The translations under genes and the position numbers were made by a program. 64,000 bases of DNA from Hydrogenoanaerobacterium saccharovorans (GTDB lineage Bacteria > Bacillota > Clostridia > Oscillospirales > Ruminococcaceae), in contig NZ_RKRD01000001.1 in assembly GCF_003814745.1 (NCBI RefSeq), forward strand, positions 1,426,001 through 1,490,000, read 5' to 3'. The notes under the pieces are model-generated. The model worked only from the letters and a program-made list of their open reading frames with translations. It had not been told where the DNA came from and made no database searches. The first letter of the stretch is position 1. Each line of letters starts with the position of its first letter. Positions 61,863 through 64,000 of the stretch are shown one piece after another.

Positions 61863-62213
61863 TTAAGTTTTTGTAATGGGTGCTTTGGAAAACATGAGCT
61901 GACCGCCCAAAACTTCCAAAACAGCTTTTAGTGCAGCTTCCACCGCTGCGACATCACCTGTAATAACAAGCGAACCACTGAATCGGTCAACAAATCCGAT
62001 ACTGACGTCCGCTGCTTTGGTTGCAACATCCGCTGCTATAATTGCCGCCTCACTTGGCGTAATTGTTAAAATACCAATGGCACCTTTTGATTCTGTCAGC
62101 CCTAGTTTTTTATGTAAATCGTTATCGGGGTTTGCAATAAGATGTGCTAAAGTCACCTGCTTGCCCGGTACAAACTCCTGTATAATACGCTGTTTTTCTT
62201 CAACTTCAAACAA
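61863..62213 (-). CDS. eutS: EutS BMC-H shell protein
   Basis: A 116-residue shell protein with the EutS/PduU-type circularly permuted BMC domain and an N-terminal beta-barrel segment (EEKQRIIQEFVPGKQVTLAHLI). Then LGLTESKGAIGILTITPSEAAIIAADVATKAADVS. Start TTG at 62213 with GGAG 9 bases upstream, so its leader includes the conditional terminator. EutS forms bent hexamers at shell edges. Confidence 0.93.
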   Translation of the reverse strand: MFEVEEKQRIIQEFVPGKQVTLAHLIANPDNDLHKKLGLTESKGAIGILTITPSEAAIIAADVATKAADVSIGFVDRFSGSLVITGDVAAVEAALKAVLEVLGGQLMFSKAPITKT

Positions 62214-62255
62214 AGCGTACAGCTCCTTCCCGCTTTAGATAGGGATTTGATATTA

Positions 62256-62299
62256 TAAAAGCCCCCAAGATACCGATTATCTTGGGAGCTCCATCGCTC
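62256..62299 (-). promoter_or_regulatory. eutS leader terminator with candidate ANTAR hairpin
   Basis: Terminator stem GCTCCCAAGATA (62289-62278) with TATCTTGGGGGC (62272-62261), then TTTTAT. Overlapping it, P2 is GAGC (62299-62296), loop GATGGA (62295-62290), GCTC (62289-62286). The two structures exclude each other. A clear upstream P1 with the same loop pattern was not found in the leader. Confidence 0.72.
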
Positions 62300-62403
62300 T
62301 TTTACGCTATTAGCTCCTTATATTTGTAATACATGACATGTGCCACATCAATTTGCTTAGCACATTGTACAAAATAATCATTTAAAAGTTCATTATATTG
62401 TTT

Positions 62404-62432
62404 ATGTTATCACTTTGGTGCTCAGCTGTCAA
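62404..62432 (-). promoter_or_regulatory. eutS operon promoter
   Basis: TTGACA (62432-62427), 17 bases, TAACAT (62409-62404) on the minus strand, directly after the eutG stop codon. It gives a leader of about 185 nt ahead of eutS. Confidence 0.85.
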
Positions 62433-62435
62433 GCT

Positions 62436-63575
62436 TTATGGTAATTTTCCTAAAAATGCTTTTCGATACACTTTTTCGATGCTCTCTACTGAGCATTCTA
62501 CCGGATTGGTTGCTGTGCAGCGATCGGATAGAGCACTTTCTGCCATAGAATGCACGATCTTTTCAAACTCTTCGGCCGAAACTCCCGCCGCTTCAATGGT
62601 AGAAGGCAAATGGAGTTTTTTTACAAACCTGCGAACCGTATGAATTAAGTTCAATGCACTTTGTCTGGTGCTTTTTGCCTCCATACCTAAAATACGTGCA
62701 ATTTCTGCATAACGCACTGCAGAAGGGGTAAGAGCATCAGCCGTACATCCCGCATTAAAACTCATAACATAAGGCAGTAATATTGCGTTTGCTCTGCCAT
62801 GCGGCAGTTTTGCCTGAGCCCCCAACGCATGAGCCATACTATGGTTTAACCCCAATGAAGCGTTGCTGAAAGCCATACCCGCTAAGCAGGATGCGTTGTG
62901 CATCCCCTGCCTCGCCTCAAAATTATCGGGCTCGTTATAAGCGGTTAATAAATGCTTTTGTACAAGTTTGATTGATTTTTCCGCAACGGCATCTGAAAAA
63001 TCGGTAGCTGCGGTAGAAAGATAAGCTTCAATTGCGTGGGTAAGCACATCAATACCGGTATCTGCTGTAACATTCGGCGGTACACTTAAGATTAAGTTCG
63101 CATCCAGTATAGCAGCATCCGGCAGCAGTGCATCGTCCAGCAGCGGATATTTGATTTGCTTTTCCTTGTCCGAAATGACTGCAAAACAGGTTACTTCTGA
63201 GCCTGTACCGCTGGTAGTGGGAATAGCTATAAAAGGGCAGTCGCGCAGGTCATAAACCTTGCCTGCAAAAAACACAATTGCTTTTGCCGCATCTATAGGA
63301 GATCCGCCACCAAACGCAACTACACTATCCGGTTTAAATTCTGTAATTTCTTCAACGCCTTTTGTGATGATTGAAATGTCGGGATCGGGGGTGACACGTG
63401 AAAAAATATGAAATTCTGAGCCCATGCGATAGAGTTGATTGAGAATATAGTCTACTTTTCCGCTCTCAGCCATAAAACTATCGGTTACAATAAAAACCCG
63501 CTTCGAGCCTTTGAGCACGCTTGAAAGGTCTTGGGCTCCCATGTAAATTTTAGTTGGAGCGTTAAAAATGTTCAT
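62436..63575 (-). CDS. eutG: EutG, iron-containing alcohol dehydrogenase
   Basis: A 379-residue Fe-ADH that reduces acetaldehyde to ethanol to regenerate NAD+ inside the shell. NAD site AFGGGSPIDAAKAIVFF and SGTGSEVTCFAVI; metal-binding His/Asp region SNASLGLNHSMAHALGAQAKLPHGRANAILLPYVM. ATG at 63575 follows AGGAGGGAAAG; the longer in-frame start would lie in the attenuator and is rejected. First gene of the locus. Confidence 0.95.
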   Translation of the reverse strand: MNIFNAPTKIYMGAQDLSSVLKGSKRVFIVTDSFMAESGKVDYILNQLYRMGSEFHIFSRVTPDPDISIITKGVEEITEFKPDSVVAFGGGSPIDAAKAIVFFAGKVYDLRDCPFIAIPTTSGTGSEVTCFAVISDKEKQIKYPLLDDALLPDAAILDANLILSVPPNVTADTGIDVLTHAIEAYLSTAATDFSDAVAEKSIKLVQKHLLTAYNEPDNFEARQGMHNASCLAGMAFSNASLGLNHSMAHALGAQAKLPHGRANAILLPYVMSFNAGCTADALTPSAVRYAEIARILGMEAKSTRQSALNLIHTVRRFVKKLHLPSTIEAAGVSAEEFEKIVHSMAESALSDRCTATNPVECSVESIEKVYRKAFLGKLP

Positions 63576-63605
63576 AACTTTCCCTCCTAAAACCTTCAAA
63601 ACGGC

Positions 63606-63691
63606 AAAAAACGCCCTGACCAACTTGATCAAGACGTTTCATCACGTTTCATCATTATTTTATACGACACAACACTACTTCGCATTGCACC
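63606..63691 (-). promoter_or_regulatory. eutG leader: ANTAR-type hairpin pair plus terminator
   Basis: Terminator: AACGTCTTGATCA (63638-63626) with TGGTCAGGGCGTT (63622-63610), 13 pairs, then TTTTT. P2: ACGT (63647-63644), loop GATGAA, ACGT (63637-63634), overlapping the terminator 5' arm. P1: ten-pair stem 63691-63682 with 63675-63666, loop GAAGTA. The loops share GANGNA with the eutA leader. EutV binding should prevent the terminator and allow eutG transcription. Confidence 0.8.
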
Positions 63692-63705
63692 TAAATACTA
63701 GCTAT

Positions 63706-63735
63706 ATATTAAAACTTAAGTACTGCTCATGTCAA
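63706..63735 (-). promoter_or_regulatory. eutG promoter
   Basis: TTGACA (63735-63730), 18 bases, TAATAT (63711-63706) on the minus strand, giving a leader of about 125 bases that holds the hairpin pair and terminator. Confidence 0.8.
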
Positions 63736-63902
63736 GCATTTTTAAAGTAGAAAGCTATGATTTGTGAAACATAAATAAAAAAGCATGACAATAATGTACC
63801 TACTACCGAAAAAACAATATTGACAAACGTTATTTTATAAGTTAAAAACATTGAGCACCACGTCAGTTTTTTATAATTTTCACATTATAAGCAGCGTGTG
63901 CT
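63736..63902. other. A+T-rich intergenic stretch, no gene seen
   Basis: Between the eutG promoter and the edge fragment I see no reading frame, tRNA or strong terminator. One AT hairpin (TTATAATGTGAAAATTATAA on the minus strand, about 63872-63891) has no T tract and may be incidental. Confidence 0.5.
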
Positions 63903-64000
63903 TTATGAGAGAAGTTGCCTTCCGCGGTTGTATTTCGATTGCTTTGTTGGAATTAAGCTGCAAACTTTCTGTTCAAGTGCAGCACAAAGCTGCTGCAATT
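63903..64000 (-). CDS. possible 3' end of a minus-strand gene (edge fragment)
   Basis: One minus-strand frame is open from the right edge to a TAA at 63905-63903, giving an end LQQLCAALEQKVCSLIPTKQ then SKYNRGRQLLS. The other two frames are closed. I recognise no family. It could be a real gene end or chance; the window stops too soon to say. Confidence 0.35.
   Translation of the reverse strand, partial: LQQLCAALEQKVCSLIPTKQSKYNRGRQLLS

Noticed and set aside
62322..62375. Hairpin TGTGC...GCACA in the eutS leader as ANTAR P1
   Set aside because: The enclosed loop is 16 bases and has no six-base loop of the type seen in the eutG and eutA leaders.
63634..63657. Direct repeat GATGAAACGT in the eutG leader as a protein-binding repeat
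   Set aside because: It is fully explained as the loop and arms of hairpin P2 and its copy; only two units exist.

Overview
The window is low-GC DNA from an anaerobic, probably spore-forming Clostridia (Firmicutes), most like the Oscillospiraceae/Ruminococcaceae. Signs of this are the cortex amidase CwlD, a split (two-subunit) transketolase, a flavodiiron protein with rubredoxin, the mutS-mutL-miaA-hfq order, the sepF-ylmH-divIVA-ileS-lspA cluster, frequent TTG starts with strong GGAGG ribosome sites, and a Firmicutes-type ethanolamine locus regulated by EutVW. The species cannot be named from the sequence alone.

Left part (1-18.7 kb). The left edge cuts the start of a DAHP synthase gene on the minus strand. 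Upstream of it are a promoter, a 37-residue leader peptide packed with Phe and Tyr codons, and an attenuator. Plus-strand genes follow: an ABC-F ATPase, an AI-2E-family membrane protein, O-acetylhomoserine sulfhydrylase, a membrane protein of unknown function, a ComEA-like protein and a CAP-domain lipoprotein. Next come five tRNAs (Val, Asp, Phe, Gly, Cys), a MATE transporter, cwlD-radA, a MacA/MacB-like pair without an ATPase, a GME-fold (DUF6873-like) protein and a Xer-type recombinase preceded by a long perfect palindrome.

Middle part (18.7-44.5 kb), almost all minus strand. Reading in the direction of transcription: uvrB-uvrA from a promoter overlapped by a LexA-type box; rubredoxin; flavodiiron protein; then a long conserved block miaB-ylbF-mutS-mutL-miaA-hfq-(HlyD-like)-yggS-sepF-ylmH-divIVA-ileS-lspA-rluD-HAD-tktN-tktC. 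DNA repair, tRNA modification, cell division and central carbon genes are packed with gaps of only a few bases.

Right part (44.5-63.7 kb) is a complete ethanolamine-utilization microcompartment locus on the minus strand, transcribed eutG, eutS-P-V-W, eutA-B-C-L-(EutK-like)-E-M-M-T-D-J-(eut_hyp)-N-(PduS-like)-(PduT-like)-H-Q. EutH imports ethanolamine, EutBC (B12-dependent, reactivated by EutA and supplied by EutT) makes acetaldehyde, EutE and PduL/EutD convert it to acetyl-phosphate, and EutG reduces it to ethanol. All this happens inside a shell of EutS/L/M/K-like/N and PduT-like proteins. Terminators with alternative six-base-loop hairpins lie in front of eutG, eutS and eutA, as expected for antitermination by the ANTAR protein EutV.

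Just after eutQ, an independent consensus promoter drives a cobalamin riboswitch followed by a terminator, about 135 nt of structured non-coding RNA and a second terminator. It controls no protein gene. This is best read as a stand-alone, B12-controlled small RNA of the EutX/Rli55 type that would titrate EutV, and it is the most notable system in the window.
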